Assembly: GCA_949752735.1 (NCBI GenBank)
Contig: OX457036.1
Span: 87,335,487 to 87,399,486, forward strand
Reading direction: 5' to 3'
Origin: Lumbricus terrestris
Taxonomy: Eukaryota; Annelida; Clitellata; Crassiclitellata; Lumbricidae
Length of the DNA stretch: 64,000 nt
The translations under genes were made by a program, and so were the position numbers. The notes under the pieces were generated by a model. That model had not been told where the DNA came from, made no database searches, and saw only the letters and a program-made list of their open reading frames with translations. Numbering within the stretch: the stretch's first letter is position 1; each line of letters opens with the position of its first letter. Shown piece by piece: positions 1 to 10,622 of the stretch.

Positions 1-688
1 GTATTTCTTCATCACCTTTCCTTGCCCTCTCGTATTCTATCATCAATTCCATTCTTCTTCGTTCTGCTTCGTCACGATCTCTTTTCAGTTGTTCTAGCTG
101 AAGCTGGAACTGCTGCTTCTGCATCTCAATCTCTTGTTGTCTCATCCTTTCTGCTTTTTCCACTCTTTCTTTCTCTTCCTGTCTACGTTTCTCCTCTTTC
201 TCTTCTCGTCTACGTTGCTCCTCTTTCTCTTCTTGTTTTTGTTCTTTCTCCTCTCGTCTCCGTTCTTTTTCTTCTTGTCTGCGTTGCTCCTCTTTCGCTT
301 TCTCTTCTTGTCTGCGTTGCTCCTCTTTCGCTTTCTCTTCTTGTCTGCGTTGCTCCTCTTTCGCTTTCTCTTCTTGTCTGCGTTGCTCCTCTTTCTCTTT
401 CTCTTCTTGCCTGCGTTGCTCCTCCCTCATCATCATAAATTGCATCAACGCCTCCATAGACATCGGTGGCTGAGGTTTTTCAACTGGCTTCTCCTCAACG
501 CCACCCACTGCACCTTGCTCTTCAGCTTCCTTTTTAAGCCAAACCTCTGCTAAAGCTCCCATCAAATTTTCTCTAGACATCTCTTCGACTTCTTCTACGT
601 CTAGACCCTCTTCAATTAATAACTTTATTAATCGATCAGAAGACATCTTCTTTATACTCGCTTGCTTTTGTTCTGTAAGTTTCTCCAT
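1..688 (-). CDS. Retrotransposon gag-like protein, N-terminal part (runs off window)
   Basis: The minus strand is open from an ATG at 688-686 to the window edge, about 229 codons. The product starts MEKLTEQKQASIKKMSSDRL, has an acidic helical stretch, then a long Glu/Lys/Arg/Gln-rich coiled coil. The coiled coil contains an 11-residue repeat (RRQEEKAKEEQ type, 33-nt period, about 290-430). A charged N-terminal coiled coil of this kind is common in gag proteins of invertebrate Ty3/gypsy-like elements. The call also rests on context: a leader, a primer-binding site and a probable LTR lie immediately upstream (higher coordinates) in the same orientation. No zinc knuckle or pol is visible because the frame leaves the window. 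A cellular coiled-coil protein is the alternative. Confidence 0.6.
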   Translation of the reverse strand, partial: MEKLTEQKQASIKKMSSDRLIKLLIEEGLDVEEVEEMSRENLMGALAEVWLKKEAEEQGAVGGVEEKPVEKPQPPMSMEALMQFMMMREEQRRQEEKEKEEQRRQEEKAKEEQRRQEEKAKEEQRRQEEKAKEEQRRQEEKERRREEKEQKQEEKEEQRRREEKEEKRRQEEKERVEKAERMRQQEIEMQKQQFQLQLEQLKRDRDEAERRRMELMIEYERARKGDEEI

Positions 689-890
689 CTTTTCTTTACT
701 TCAGTGATTACCGTGAAGAAATCGAGGGAATGGCTATGAATATCTGTGATTGGCTGACTTTAATTCTTATGGCTCCTTGGGTAAACAAGCAAGTTTTGTA
801 TACCTCTCTCTGGCGTTGCGTTGTCGTAATGTTATTCGTATGCCCGTTGTATCTTCTCACCAGACTCCGAAATGCGTCTCCAATCGTAAA

Positions 891-1124
891 TATTCCTCCG
901 ACTGAAAATATTCCTCCAATTGAAAATATTCCTCCAATTGAAAATATTCCTCCGATTGAAAATATTCCTCCAAATGAAAATATTCCTCCAACTGAAAATA
1001 TTCCTCCGATTGAAAATATTCCTCCGATTGAAAATATTCCTCCAATTGAAAATATTCCTCCGATTGAAAATATTCCGCCAATTGAAAATATTCCTCCAAT
1101 TGAAAATATTCCTCCAATTGAATT
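891..1124 (-). repeat. 18-bp tandem repeat in the retrotransposon leader (13 copies)
   Basis: Thirteen head-to-tail 18-bp copies of the type ATTCCTCCAATTGAAAAT (plus strand), with a few substitutions. They lie between the primer-binding site and the gag start. Because 18 is a multiple of 3, all frames stay open across the array, which yields spurious low-complexity frames on both strands. Confidence 0.9.
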
Positions 1125-1162
1125 CGCTATCCCAACATCCTTTGCTTGAATTCAGTATCCCA

Positions 1163-1174
1163 CCGCTGCCACCA
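1163..1174 (-). other. Candidate primer-binding site
   Basis: The minus strand reads TGGTGGCAGCGG, which starts with the TGG that pairs with a tRNA CCA end. It begins 3 nt inside the putative LTR end (TTGACA). The pattern LTR...CA-TTT-TGGTGGCAGCGG is typical of metazoan LTR elements. Confidence 0.6.
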
Positions 1175-1177
1175 AAA

Positions 1178-1755
1178 TGTCAACCTCCAAATGACCTTCA
1201 AAGTTTTCTTCCTTTTTCTTCTATGTTCAGTAGCGCAGCCTATGCCTAACCTAGTCACTGTACTTCGGTATCTAAAGCTAGTGTATAAGTTTCTAAAGTT
1301 CTTAACTTGTTCAATTACAACAAAGCTCTGTTTCTTGTATTTTCTTCTTTTTTCATAACAACGCAAATAACACAACAATGGATCAACGACGACAAACGCT
1401 TGAATTCAACGACAGCAACGCAACTATTATCATCTAACTCCACTGTTCTCTAAAACGTCTTCTATTCTCTACTACCTACTACCAACTCCTTCTTCTACAA
1501 CTTATCTTACTGTCTGGGCGTACACTCTTCCCCTGGCCGCTCTGTCCTTCTATCTGCCTCTCTCCGTCTCTCTGTCTGTCTGTCTGTCTGCCTATCTCTC
1601 TCTCTCGCGCTCTCCGGCGACAGTCGGCCGAGCCGCGCCAACTTTCCCGCCAGTCTGTCACCTGCAGGCCTAACTGTCTAGACGCTGACCTTGAGCTGGT
1701 CTATTCGTACGCCTAAACATCAACTGACCACATAGACTATACAAAATTAGTTCAC
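1178..1755 (-). mobile_element. Candidate 5' LTR (about 580 bp)
   Basis: The inner boundary is set by ...TTGACA directly before the primer-binding site. The outer boundary is tentative: a minus-strand TGTGAACTAATTTTG near 1755 would give TG...CA ends. A CT-rich tract (about 1540-1610) lies within it. Without the 3' LTR the outer end stays uncertain. Confidence 0.4.
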
Positions 1756-1774
1756 ACTAAATATGCCACTAATT

Positions 1775-1966
1775 CAGGGCTGTTTCTATGGAATTTTTAG
1801 AACTGCACAACTCCTTCTTTCCTTTCCCATCTTCCATGGTAAATGACTTCCAATCGGAGGAAAATGACCTTTTTGCTAGTTTTAACTTACAGAAGTACTT
1901 CTACAACAGCACAAATCCATTTAGAACTGTACATTTTGTGTACAACTGCACGTTAAAAAAGCCATG
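1775..1966. mobile_element. hAT-type MITE, 192 bp, with perfect 8-bp TSD
   Basis: The element begins CAGGGCTGTTTC and ends AAAAAAGCCATG, giving imperfect terminal inverted repeats. It is flanked by CACTAATT at 1767-1774 and 1967-1974. The 8-bp duplication and CAGGG tip are hAT hallmarks. A second copy of identical length is at 42980-43171 and a fragment at about 7528-7608. Confidence 0.85.
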
Positions 1967-2002
1967 CACTAATTGCATTGTTTTTTATCTTCCAATTTGT
2001 AG

Positions 2003-2299
2003 AATTGCACCTCAACTGTTCCCAGAGCGCTTCTGGTGCTGGGCTTTTTGTTGGAGAATTTCTGAAGCTAACTTGCTATATTACATACATTGGTATGCTC
2101 ACACCCTCGATGCAATGGACGGACAACAACAATAGTCTGATTACAAATGCAACCACAATGTCGATTGATGGTCTCATTTCATCGTTTATTCTGATACCAG
2201 CATACATGAACTTTACTCCTCCGATTACGTTCAAGATCAATGTCATCAACTCCACAAAGTACGATAATTATTCGTGGTCTTCAGAAAGTGTTCCAGTTG
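2003..2299 (+). CDS. Exon: Ig-like domain
   Basis: Acceptor atttgtag, donor gtatgt, 297 nt, phase 1-1, as is usual for one-exon Ig domains. The B-strand Cys is in GEFLKLTCYITY and the core Trp in SMQWTDNN. The usual Y-x-C near the end reads KYDNYSWSS, so the second canonical Cys is replaced by Trp. Several N-glycosylation sequons are present (NNS, NAT, NST, NYS). Confidence 0.7.
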
Positions 2300-5200
2300 G
2301 TATGTGTACTTTTTCTCAGTTATGGCCAGTTGTAATAAATCCTTCCCGAATATCCAGTATACGTTCCTTAACCCATACCGTTTAGCTACCATATGGAGGA
2401 CCTATATTTTCTATCCCCGTAATACAGGGTTGCAAAAGGCATTAAAACCGTCTCCAACGAGGATGCTTACTCTTATGGAAACAAATTTAAGACCGCGCAT
2501 GAGATAATGACTGAACCCAACTAGGCGTTGATGTAAGTCATGACAGTGATGACGCTAACGTTGACGATATTAATAACGATGACAGTACGGTGACACAGAT
2601 CACATCTTAATTTACTAAAATTCACTAAATAGTGAATTCCAAGGCTTATATTAGATCTAATGAAGAACCATAATGATTTCTTTAACCGAATCCAAAGTGT
2701 ATTATATCTTTCGTTTCTGCAGGCTGTCCACCAGGTTTTCGGTCATCAATCGGATCAAACACCTGTTATGTTGTGATTTATAAGAAGTATAACTGGGAAA
2801 CGTCTGTTCATATGTGCGAACAGAGGCGCAATGGTTCGTATCTAACTGCCATAACCAGCGATGCTGAGCAAATGGCCATCACGAACTACTTGAATAAACA
2901 GAACTGTTAGTATATGGTTCAATGCATGCGTATTATTATTATAATATTATGTCATATGATTGATTCATAAATGAGGTTTATTTAGCGTCCTTAAAGTTAC
3001 TACTCAGTAGCGCTCCCGACCCAACCCCCGGCTGAAATGGACGGTTTTAAGGCTGTGATCTAGCGCATCTGAGCAAACTCTAGGCTAAGGCGTAAATACT
3101 GTGACATACATGTAACATGCGTATATAAGCTTATACAATATACATGTAGGCTACATTGCACATTATAATTGATGTATTATCAGTGTTATTTTCATTTTGT
3201 TTCAACCGTTTGTATATATTACATACTGCTTCTCGGCATTGATTTATTTCGATTTCTATATAGGCCTAAACATTTTAAACTGAGGACTAATTAAGAATCT
3301 CATTATCTCGTGCCAAAATAATTACATTAGGCCTATAATTATTATTGTACTATGAACAACTGATATGTTGTTAAAAACGCAAAATAACAAAGTGATAATC
3401 TCAGGTTAAATTATAACAGTAGGCTACTATGCCTTATTCATGCACATTAGTAGTCAGTTTTTATGTGGCTTCGTGCTTACTTTTGTGCTTTTGTATGACA
3501 ATGGTTGATTGCATTCAATGATCGCAAGGCCGTTAATTTGATGACATTCGCTCTCATTCTAGCAACAGTGTAGGCCTAACGTTTACTGCATTCAATTAGT
3601 TGCATCGAGGCTGTTGTGCTTAACAATCATGCTATGGAAAATAAGTATGTGGAGTAAAATGCTGAGCTTCGTAGCAATCGGGTAAAATGGGGTAATTTCG
3701 GCACCTTAAGCAGTTTTTCGAATATATGTGATGTCATTACATTTATAAGATCCACTGAGGTTCCTATAGTTTGCTACGACCCTAAGCAATAAAATGGCAC
3801 CTTTAAACTGTGAATCGGCTCTTGCAAATTCGTGTTATAACATGATAAGTGAAGGCGTTCAGATGCCGAAATTACCCCTAGGGTAGGGTAATTTCGGCAA
3901 GGCATGTGGGTAATTTCTACACGGGTGCCGAAATTAGCCAAACAGAAGATAACCATTATGTTTAATGCATGCAAAATGAAGCAGATGGGTCGAAATTGTG
4001 GCTACATACGTGTTTACTTGCATTCATTTATGCTTGTATGTGCACTTGTTATAACGCCCCTTCAAGCTCTCTATACTCAGAGGTGCTCCCGACTGCAGCG
4101 CGGACACTGCATCGGAGTTTCACGCCGAAACGCTGAGCAAATTGCGAGTGAAGAACTTGCCCAAGGTCCTTACGCGGCGTCTTGAGGTGGATTCGAACCT
4201 GCAATCCTTCGCCTGCAAGGCAACGAACATACCCACAACGACACTGCGCCCCACATGCTATAACAGGAATTTGCGAGAGCCGATTCGCAGTTTTAAAGCG
4301 CTGTTTCATGGCACATGGTTGTAGCAAACTATTAGAACCTCGATCAGTAGATCTTATACATGTAATAACATCACATATAATAATATTCAAATCCTGTAGC
4401 CTACACTCAGACGCTTTTATACCCGCTGCCTTTAATCCAAATAGTTTTTGCACCAGTAGGGTTGCCAACTTTCGATTATGAAATTTCTGGACGCAGTGCG
4501 AGCCCCCCCATGATTTGTGAAAATTGTAGCGATTAGGATCCGGCCACTTTAGCGGAGCACTATAAGCTATCCCGTCTATAGAGGCTCCAGCGGCAGAGGG
4601 GCCTACAAAATGGAAAATCAGTAAATTATGATCCTTGTATGTTGGCCTATCCCGCAAAATATGTTACATTTAGAATTTAGACCTACTTAGAAAATGTGAA
4701 AATATGCAAGGTACAGGATCCGTATCCTTGTATGGATACCATGAAAGTTATAATGGAATGCGCACAGAAAGGACAAGAGGAATATTGTTTCATCGACTAG
4801 TATATGCCTATAACAAGATATTCAAATATCAATAATTCTCAAACGTAAAGTACATTAAGGTCTTTTTTCAAATCTATACTTCTGTTCACTTTGCTTGCAA
4901 TGCATTGAGCAGAAATTTCTGCTCCGAAACATAATAATTATTACAAATCTCCACAAGATTGATCGACATGTAGGCCTATTGACTTTCACACACAGTTCAG
5001 CTTTTACCAGTTCAGACCTCAACCTATTGCATTCATCAGTCCACAGAATTTTTAATCAATGAGAAAATACCTTCAACAAGTGCATTACTGATCGGAATTG
5101 CTCAAATTATATCCAACCAGTTTCTTGATATTTGGAGCACCACATTTAAAAAGGAATTCTACCCAACAGTTATCGACTTTTGGCTTTGTCTTCAGTTTTG

Positions 5201-6549
5201 GAAGAACTTGTCTTAATGCAATGTTCCTTGTTCCTTGTAGGCTATAAGTTGTCTTTACCCTCTATTGATTCTTATCCGATGTTTTGTTCTGATTCAGTCT
5301 TAAATGAACTAGTCTATGTTTATCCAATGCAATGCTGTCTAGTCTAATTTCATGATTTAAGTAGTGCAAGTAGCCGCATGGTAAATCGCAAGGGAGAGTC
5401 AGAGTAGCTATAGGGTAAGATAGCAGTTAGGTTACGGTGGCAAGCAAATTGAAATCGATGAGTCTTAAACTGAAGATGTGCAAGAATCAAAGGCTGAGAT
5501 GAGCAACGAATTCTGAAGATTAATTTTGTATGAATTAAAGAGAAGGCCCGAGAACACAGCAGTTTTTTGAGTGCGGTCTCAGCGTTCACTGCATTGGTGC
5601 AATCTACCAACTTCTGTTTGAGCAAATTATTGTCGTCAACTCACTTGTGTTGCAATATCTTGTCCCTTGTAGCATATAAGTCGCACACGTTGGCCCTACT
5701 TTGCATGGGCGGAGACTTGGGCGGAGACTTGCGGGGGACGAAAAGGCGGCCGAAGATTTTGGGTGGACGAATGGGCTGAGACGCAGACGAAAATTCTCCA
5801 TCTTTTGCCGGCAAAAAATTCTGACAACTTTATTTAGTCATTCGCAGGAAATGTCGACGGAAAACCTAATTTTCTCTGACCAAAAAGTTGATGACCTTTT
5901 TTTAGTCTCGTTTCTTGTTCACCGTGTGTTTCGTGAAGTGTACATGATGACCCAACACTTACCGATTATCTAGTGGGGGTGGGGGTTGGGGTGGGAGAAG
6001 GGTACAAATGCACCACATCCATTGACGTTGCCGTCCCCCTGTCCTCCCCTAAGTCTCCGCCCATGCTTCTTTGTTTCCAAGCTGCTATTTCATTTCTATT
6101 AAAGCAGACAACAAAATTAATGGCTATCATCTATACTGACTCCACTACAGATTATTTAGCGACCTATTCAAGTCAGCAGTTCGTTTGCAGCTTATTTTAT
6201 TTCACGCTGGTCTAACGTTTCACCTTTTGCAACGTTGTAAACTGGTTTTCGTTCCGTTCTAGTGGTGGTGTGCTCAGATTCAACCGGCTATATCGGTGGT
6301 CACATGATCTGGACGAGCTACCAGCGAAAAGACCCGACCAGCTGCAATGACACGGATTCCCCTTTTGTATGGAAACCAACTTCAAGCATAATAATCGAGG
6401 ACAATTACACGCTTTGGAAGCCCGGCGAACCCAACTGCTTTAAGCCACAGGAAGTGTGTATGTTTGAACCTTCAACGTTTGGTTACAGTGGTGTGGACGG
6501 CGATTGTAGTCTTCCTTTCTGCCCTCTTTGCGAGTACGGTCCTTTTTGA
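2003..6549 (+). CDS. Immunoglobulin-C-type lectin protein, 3' three exons
   Basis: Join 2003-2299, 2723-2905, 6263-6549; every intron is phase 1 and the three exons close to a stop (255 codons including TGA). The order is one Ig-like domain, then a C-type lectin domain split over two exons. A secreted or membrane-tethered sugar-binding or recognition protein is the likely role. An Ig domain fused to a CTLD is the architecture of molluscan CREPs, relatives of the FREPs, but no symbol is justified. The 5' exon with start and signal peptide was not found; it must end in phase 1 and lie upstream, perhaps outside the window. Odd points are the Ig domain's missing second Cys and a 3.4-kb last intron carrying a SINE and a MITE. 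AATAAA at 6826 may end the transcript. Confidence 0.75.
2723..2905 (+). CDS. Exon: C-type lectin domain, N-terminal half
   Basis: Acceptor gtttctgcag, donor gttagt, 183 nt, phase 1-1. The exon encodes GCPPGFRSSIGSNTCYVV, then the W-x(6)-C helix (NWETSVHMC), then GSYLTAITSDAEQ, matching the C-C-C start of a long-form CTLD. Confidence 0.75.
2980..3070 (-). repeat. LINE 3'-end fragment (actcag-gcgctccc family)
   Basis: Contains ctactcagtagcgctcccg followed by ggctgaaat, the reverse complement of the 3' tail seen after the LINE frame ending at 42741. Related tails are at 13085, 20945, 27570, 28375, 30355 and 43460. Confidence 0.5.
3679..3950. repeat. Possible foldback repeat around GGGTAATTTCGGCA
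   Basis: The word ggggtaatttcggca occurs near 3690 and, inverted, as tgccgaaattacccc near 3862. Further direct and inverted partial copies lie up to 3940. No TSD was recognised. 3070-3679 shows nothing codable. Confidence 0.4.
4040..4262 (-). mobile_element. tRNA-derived SINE, minus strand
   Basis: The reverse complement carries a B-box-like GGTTCGAATCCACCTC equivalent (gaggtggattcgaacc on plus), the words ccaaggtcc and ttcgcgtg, and a tail with gagcacctctgagtatagag. The same order is found on the plus strand at 49115-49330, so they are two copies of one SINE family. Confidence 0.65.
5704..6065. mobile_element. hAT-like MITE, 362 bp, inside the lectin gene intron
   Basis: Ends are CATGGGCGGAGACTTGGG and its inverse CCTAAGTCTCCGCCCATG. 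Flanks CTACTTTG (5696-5703) and CTTCTTTG (6066-6073) agree at 7 of 8 positions. Relatives with the same CATGGGCGGAG tip are at 21920-22068 and 54645-55107. Confidence 0.75.
6263..6549 (+). CDS. Exon: C-type lectin domain, C-terminal half
   Basis: Acceptor ccgttctag, stop TGA at 6547-6549. It encodes GYIGGHMIWTSY, then LWKPGEPN (an EPN motif, known in mannose-type Ca-binding CTLDs), then VCMFEP, DGDC and PLCEY. These fit the last Cys positions of the fold. The WND Ca site is not intact (GVDGDC), so Ca-dependent binding is uncertain. Confidence 0.75.
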
Positions 6550-6825
6550 CCTCATGATGAGTTAAAAATTGATGACGATGTTGGGTTGAATTTACTGATC
6601 CACTGACAGTGACATATAACACCGACTGTCTATGTTGTAAAATGTGAGCGTTTGACTTGCATTGTTGAAAGGTTACGGTACTTACCAAAGTTACCATTAC
6701 TTACATTGTAGACTATTTATCGGACGATGAAGCAATCGCCAAATAATTATTAGGAATGTGGGTTACGTAGATATGGTTCTTTTTCGAACATTTCGCTGTT
6801 CACGTATTTTGTTTAAATTAGGTCT

Positions 6826-6831
6826 AATAAA
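6826..6831 (+). promoter_or_regulatory. Candidate polyadenylation signal of the lectin gene
   Basis: AATAAA lies 277 bp after the stop. It is the first canonical signal seen downstream; no downstream GU-rich element was verified. Confidence 0.4.
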
Positions 6832-7527
6832 GGACTGTTAAATGGCACTGAATTTTTCCCTCATTCTACTGCTTAGTTGGCCTGAAAAGTGAGATTTCTG
6901 AATTTTCATATACTGCCCGTCTATCAGAATCTTGAAAATCAGGAGATCCTGCAGACTAGACAAAATAAGTTTTCTTTCTCCACAGCGTAGGCTAAAGCCT
7001 GCCTGTCTCAAGAACGCAGGCTGCCTTTTCTGCTAGGCTACCGATTAACCAGCTAGTCCTTCCAACTCATTATAAGCTTATGCCTATTGTTTAAGACAAA
7101 AATCAGATCGATGGGGGAATCAAAGGTTAATCCAATAGACCTTTTATACGGATGAAGGAAATGACAAGGAGAATTTGGCTGAAGAAAATGCCCGACAGCA
7201 GTTGTTTAAAATAGGCTAATTTTCAAAACTACACAACCAGGAAGTGCGGATTTGTATGGCGAAAATATCTGGTCGTTTCAGAAAATTTTCCCCCAAAAAT
7301 GTCGTAAGTCGGCGATGAACAATTTTGATGACATTTTTTGTCATTTAGGCCTATTTGTCAGAAATTTTCAGAAGTTTTTCCATAAATGTCACAATTCGTC
7401 GAATATATAAACTGATGCCTTTTTAAAAGTCGTCCACCTGAAAATTCCTTTTTCCACCTTCCTGCTTATTTTCTTCCGTTTTAAACCGGCTGCAATTAGC
7501 CTACCTTTTCTAATGATTTTCACTGCA

Positions 7528-7608
7528 CAGAACTGCTTCTACAACTGCACAAATTCATTTAGGCTACAACTGCATATTTTGTGTAGAAGTGAACCTTAAA
7601 AATGTCCT
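7528..7608. repeat. Fragment of the CAGGGCTG hAT MITE family
   Basis: Matches the right half of the 192-bp MITE: cttctacaactgcacaaatt, then an altered ttaaaaatgtcctg end. It is degraded and lacks the left end. Confidence 0.6.
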
Positions 7609-7646
7609 GCCCGACAGCATCAACCCAGCCGTCTATGTGAGCTGAC

Positions 7647-7936
7647 CAGGGCCGGATTAAGAAAAGTGTGGGCGCTGTTGGGTAAATTTTTGCGAATCTT
7701 CGGACGAAAATAATTCTGATGACCTTTTTTTAGTCATGTGGTCGAAATTTCCGTGTAATAAAATTATAGTCTACCGATTTATCCCTGACAAAAATAGTTG
7801 ACGACTTTTTAGTCGTTTGGTCGAAATATGCTCAAAAATATACACAATTTTCCTGAAATTTCTCGCATGTGTGGGTCCCCTAAAGTGTGGGGCCCTGTTC
7901 GGCCGAACCTGTTGAACATGTCTTAATCCGGCCATG
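7647..7936. mobile_element. hAT-like MITE, 290 bp (CAGGGCCGGATTAAG tip)
   Basis: Begins CAGGGCCGGATTAAG and ends CTTAATCCGGCCATG. Flanks GAGCTGAC (7639-7646) and GAACTGAC (7937-7944) agree at 7 of 8 positions. A partial relative is near 27943-28020. Confidence 0.75.
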
Positions 7937-7944
7937 GAACTGAC

Positions 7945-8916
7945 ACTGATCATTTTCAATTCACTCCGATATTGCCCGTATGATGGCGCTTAGACAGAAA
8001 ATACTTGGCGAACTATGTTCAACAATGTAAACAATTCTTTTTTATTTACAAGCGCGTTACGTCTCTGCTATCACAAGTAGGCATTTTCATATTAGGCTAC
8101 AACCCTTAAAGGGTTGATATAGGTCCACAAATGTATGCTTACTAGAACAGCACACACTCTGGCAAAAGGAATACCAAGACGTGATTAGTTTCGGATGTAT
8201 GAGGATTGATAAAATTCATGGATTGAGACCTAGGATGATCGGTGAATAACAGTGGCGAAGAGACATGAAGAATGTAAAATGAAATACTGATAGAAGATCA
8301 TTTCACACTCGTTGTGCACATCACAATGTTTTCATTTATGTGCTGATTAAGCCTCACATTCTGCGGATGACTTGGAGTCACGTGGTATGACGATAATCGT
8401 AATGAAGTAGTCTATATTCTAATAATTAGTTGCACTTTGATGACTCAGCTTCTCAGCCATTTTCGGAATGAAGCCACAAGGAAGAACAGCAGCCTATGTC
8501 ATATATTAGGTGAGTTGTTAGTAGGCCTATTGCCATAATCCAAACAATTACGTTTGAATGAACGCATTAGGCCAGAAGCAGCATTGACATACATGTAAGA
8601 GTGGAGTGAGGTACGGATGTTGGGCAGATGAAATAAGCATGTTCTTCCTATATATTGTTTTCACATGCTCAGGGGCTTAGGTCTATTGTCGCACTAGGGT
8701 CGCACACCAACGTAGAAATTATGTCGCTATAATGTTGCCATTGTAACCGTTAATGGCATTAATAGTTCTCCGGTCATTCATGATCGAAGGCGAAGGCATG
8801 TGAACTGTGGAGGCTTATACCAAATGACAGCTTCCGTTGAAATTTAAGCCAGTGCTATTCATAGACGATTTAAATAATAGCCGCGCGATGGCGGGTTGAC
8901 TTAGGTAAAATGCATA
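7945..8916. other. Stretch without recognised genes
   Basis: AT-rich single-copy-looking DNA with stop codons in all frames. No terminal repeats, RNA genes or splice-consistent exons were recognised. Confidence 0.4.
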
Positions 8917-8924
8917 GCCTACAT

Positions 8925-9256
8925 CAGTGGTTCCCAACCTTTTTTGACACGAGGGCCACTTTTTCTTAGTTGAAGGACACTAGTGGACCACAAGGTTAAA
9001 ATTGTATTAACTAAAAGCATATAATTTTTTTATAATTTATTCAAAATATGATGTTTGATGTTATTTATCGACGTTAAAATAAAACAATTTGTAATAGAAA
9101 ATAATAATGTGTTCTATCCTGTTCAAATTGTTAATTTTTTCATATATTTTTCATAATTCTTTGAGAGATGAGGGTCATTTTCTGAGGCCTGGCGGGCCAT
9201 TTTCTGAGGCATGGCGGGCCCCTTTTGGCCCGCGGGCCACGGGTTGGGAACCGCTG
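8925..9256. mobile_element. hAT MITE, 332 bp, perfect 8-bp TSD
   Basis: Tips CAGTGGTTCCCAACCTTTTT and GGGTTGGGAACCGCTG are classic hAT ends. GCCTACAT is duplicated at 8917-8924 and 9257-9264. Confidence 0.9.
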
Positions 9257-9577
9257 GCCTACATCATTGAACAGAAGGTTAGCTAGATGCAATGAATTCG
9301 CTTTAGAGGCTTCATTAGCAATTATTGATAGAGAGTAATTGTCATCCAGTAGTATTTAATAGCCTGGTCTGTAATGCATTTATGAGGTCTGGCTTCCCGA
9401 TCGAATTCTATGCATCTCAACTGCATCAATGGATTTTCATTCAGCCTCATTATTTTGAGTGTTCATATTATTTTCATGAGTGCAGATAGTTTTACTTGGT
9501 GCTACATAGAGACACTCACTTTATCGATCCTTTCTTGTGTCGTCCTCAGTCCCAATGCAACCATTGATGTACTCTAG

Positions 9578-10267
9578 CGGTTCTAGGACGATTGGTCAAT
9601 GGTCATAGGACGATTGGTCAGAAAACGATTGGCCATAGGACGATTGGTCATAAGATGATTGACCATATGACGATTGACCATATGACAATTGGTCATAGAA
9701 CGATTGGTCATAGGACGATTGGTCAAAGGACGATTGGTCATAGGACGATTGGTCATAGGACGATTGGTCATAGAACGATTGGTCATAGGACGATTGGTCG
9801 TAGGACGATTGACCAAAGGACGATTTGTCATAAGACGATTGACCATAGGACGATTGGTCATAGAACGATTGGTCATAGGACGATTGGTCATAGGACGATT
9901 GGTCATAGGACGATTGGTCATAGGACGATTGGTCATAGGACGATTGGGCATAGGACGATTGATCATAGGACGATTGGTCATAGGAAGATTAGACATAGGA
10001 CGATTGGACATAGGACGATTGGTCATAGGACGGTTGACCATAGGACGGTTGACCATAGGACGATTGGTCATAGGACGATTGGTCATAGGACGATTGGTCA
10101 TAAGATGATTGACCATATGACGATTGACCATATGACAATAATATTGGTCATAGAACGATTGGTCATAGGACGATTGGTCAAAGGACGATTGGTCATAGGA
10201 CGATTGGTCATAGGACGATTGGTCATAGAACGATTGGTCATAGGACGATTGGTCGTAGGACGATTGA
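9578..10267 (+). repeat. 15-bp minisatellite (ATAGGACGATTGGTC), about 45 copies
   Basis: A nearly unbroken array of the 15-mer. The in-frame period opens long low-complexity frames (HRTIG- and MTNRP-type) on both strands; I do not treat these as genes. The array starts with gcggttctaggacgattg, identical to the tip of the foldback element at 61224-61862. A larger duplication is nested inside: 9650-9810 and about 10090-10267 carry the same series of variant 15-mers. Confidence 0.9.
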
Positions 10268-10424
10268 CTTGATTCTAGTGATTTAAACGTGCCTGATGAA
10301 TATAACCGAATGGGAAAAAAATGATGTTTGTGGTCTTTGTATCCTAATCTCAAAAGATGACATTATAAATAAAACTGATGAAAATACTGAAATTATAAAA
10401 ACGGATAAGATTTGGTATTTGATG

Positions 10425-10622
10425 TTGGCACTCTGACATCAGGACGCGTGACTGTTGCGGAAGCTGAAAGATCCTTCAGCGCTCAGGTAAATTAAAAGTA
10501 GCCTATCTGTTATGAAGTAAGACAGACTGAATGGTTGTCTTGCAACTCCTGCAATCGAATATGATCTTGCAAAATCATTGAACTGCGAGGATACTATAAA
10601 CGATTTGCTCCATGGCGGTTAA
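10425..10622 (+). pseudogene. hAT transposase C-terminal remnant
   Basis: VTVAEAERSFSA is encoded at 10449-10484, followed in other frames by sequence resembling RLNGL, EYDLAKSL and EDTINDLL. This is the conserved hAT dimerisation region near the C-terminus. Stops and frameshifts break it throughout. 10267-10425 shows nothing further. Confidence 0.65.

Larger units (their letters stand above)
1..1755 (-). mobile_element. 5' part of an LTR retrotransposon (LTR, PBS, leader, gag)
   Basis: Reading the minus strand from 1755 downward, the order is a candidate LTR, a tRNA-like primer-binding site, a repeat-bearing leader and a gag-like frame. The order and spacing are those of a Ty3/gypsy-type element. 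The second LTR and pol would lie left of the window, so the target-site duplication cannot be checked. Confidence 0.6.

Noticed and set aside
730..1149. Frame with IPPIEN repeats as a secreted protein
   Set aside because: It crosses the 18-bp leader repeat of the minus-strand retrotransposon. No independent evidence.
1191..1360. Signal-peptide-like frame MTFKVFFLFLLCSVAQ as 5' exon of the lectin gene
   Set aside because: It lies in the retrotransposon LTR, and its possible donor is phase 0 whereas the Ig exon needs phase 1.
1788..2135. Frame starting MEFLELHNSFF as exon of the lectin gene
   Set aside because: Most of it is the 192-bp MITE, and it is in a different frame from the Ig exon.
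9578..10267. CRISPR-like array
   Set aside because: 15-bp units without spacers in a eukaryotic genome. It is a minisatellite.
9583..10353. Long frames on both strands over the 15-bp array (HRTIG and MTNRP repeats)
   Set aside because: The 15-bp period is a multiple of 3, so any frame stays open. No start context, domain or splice signal.
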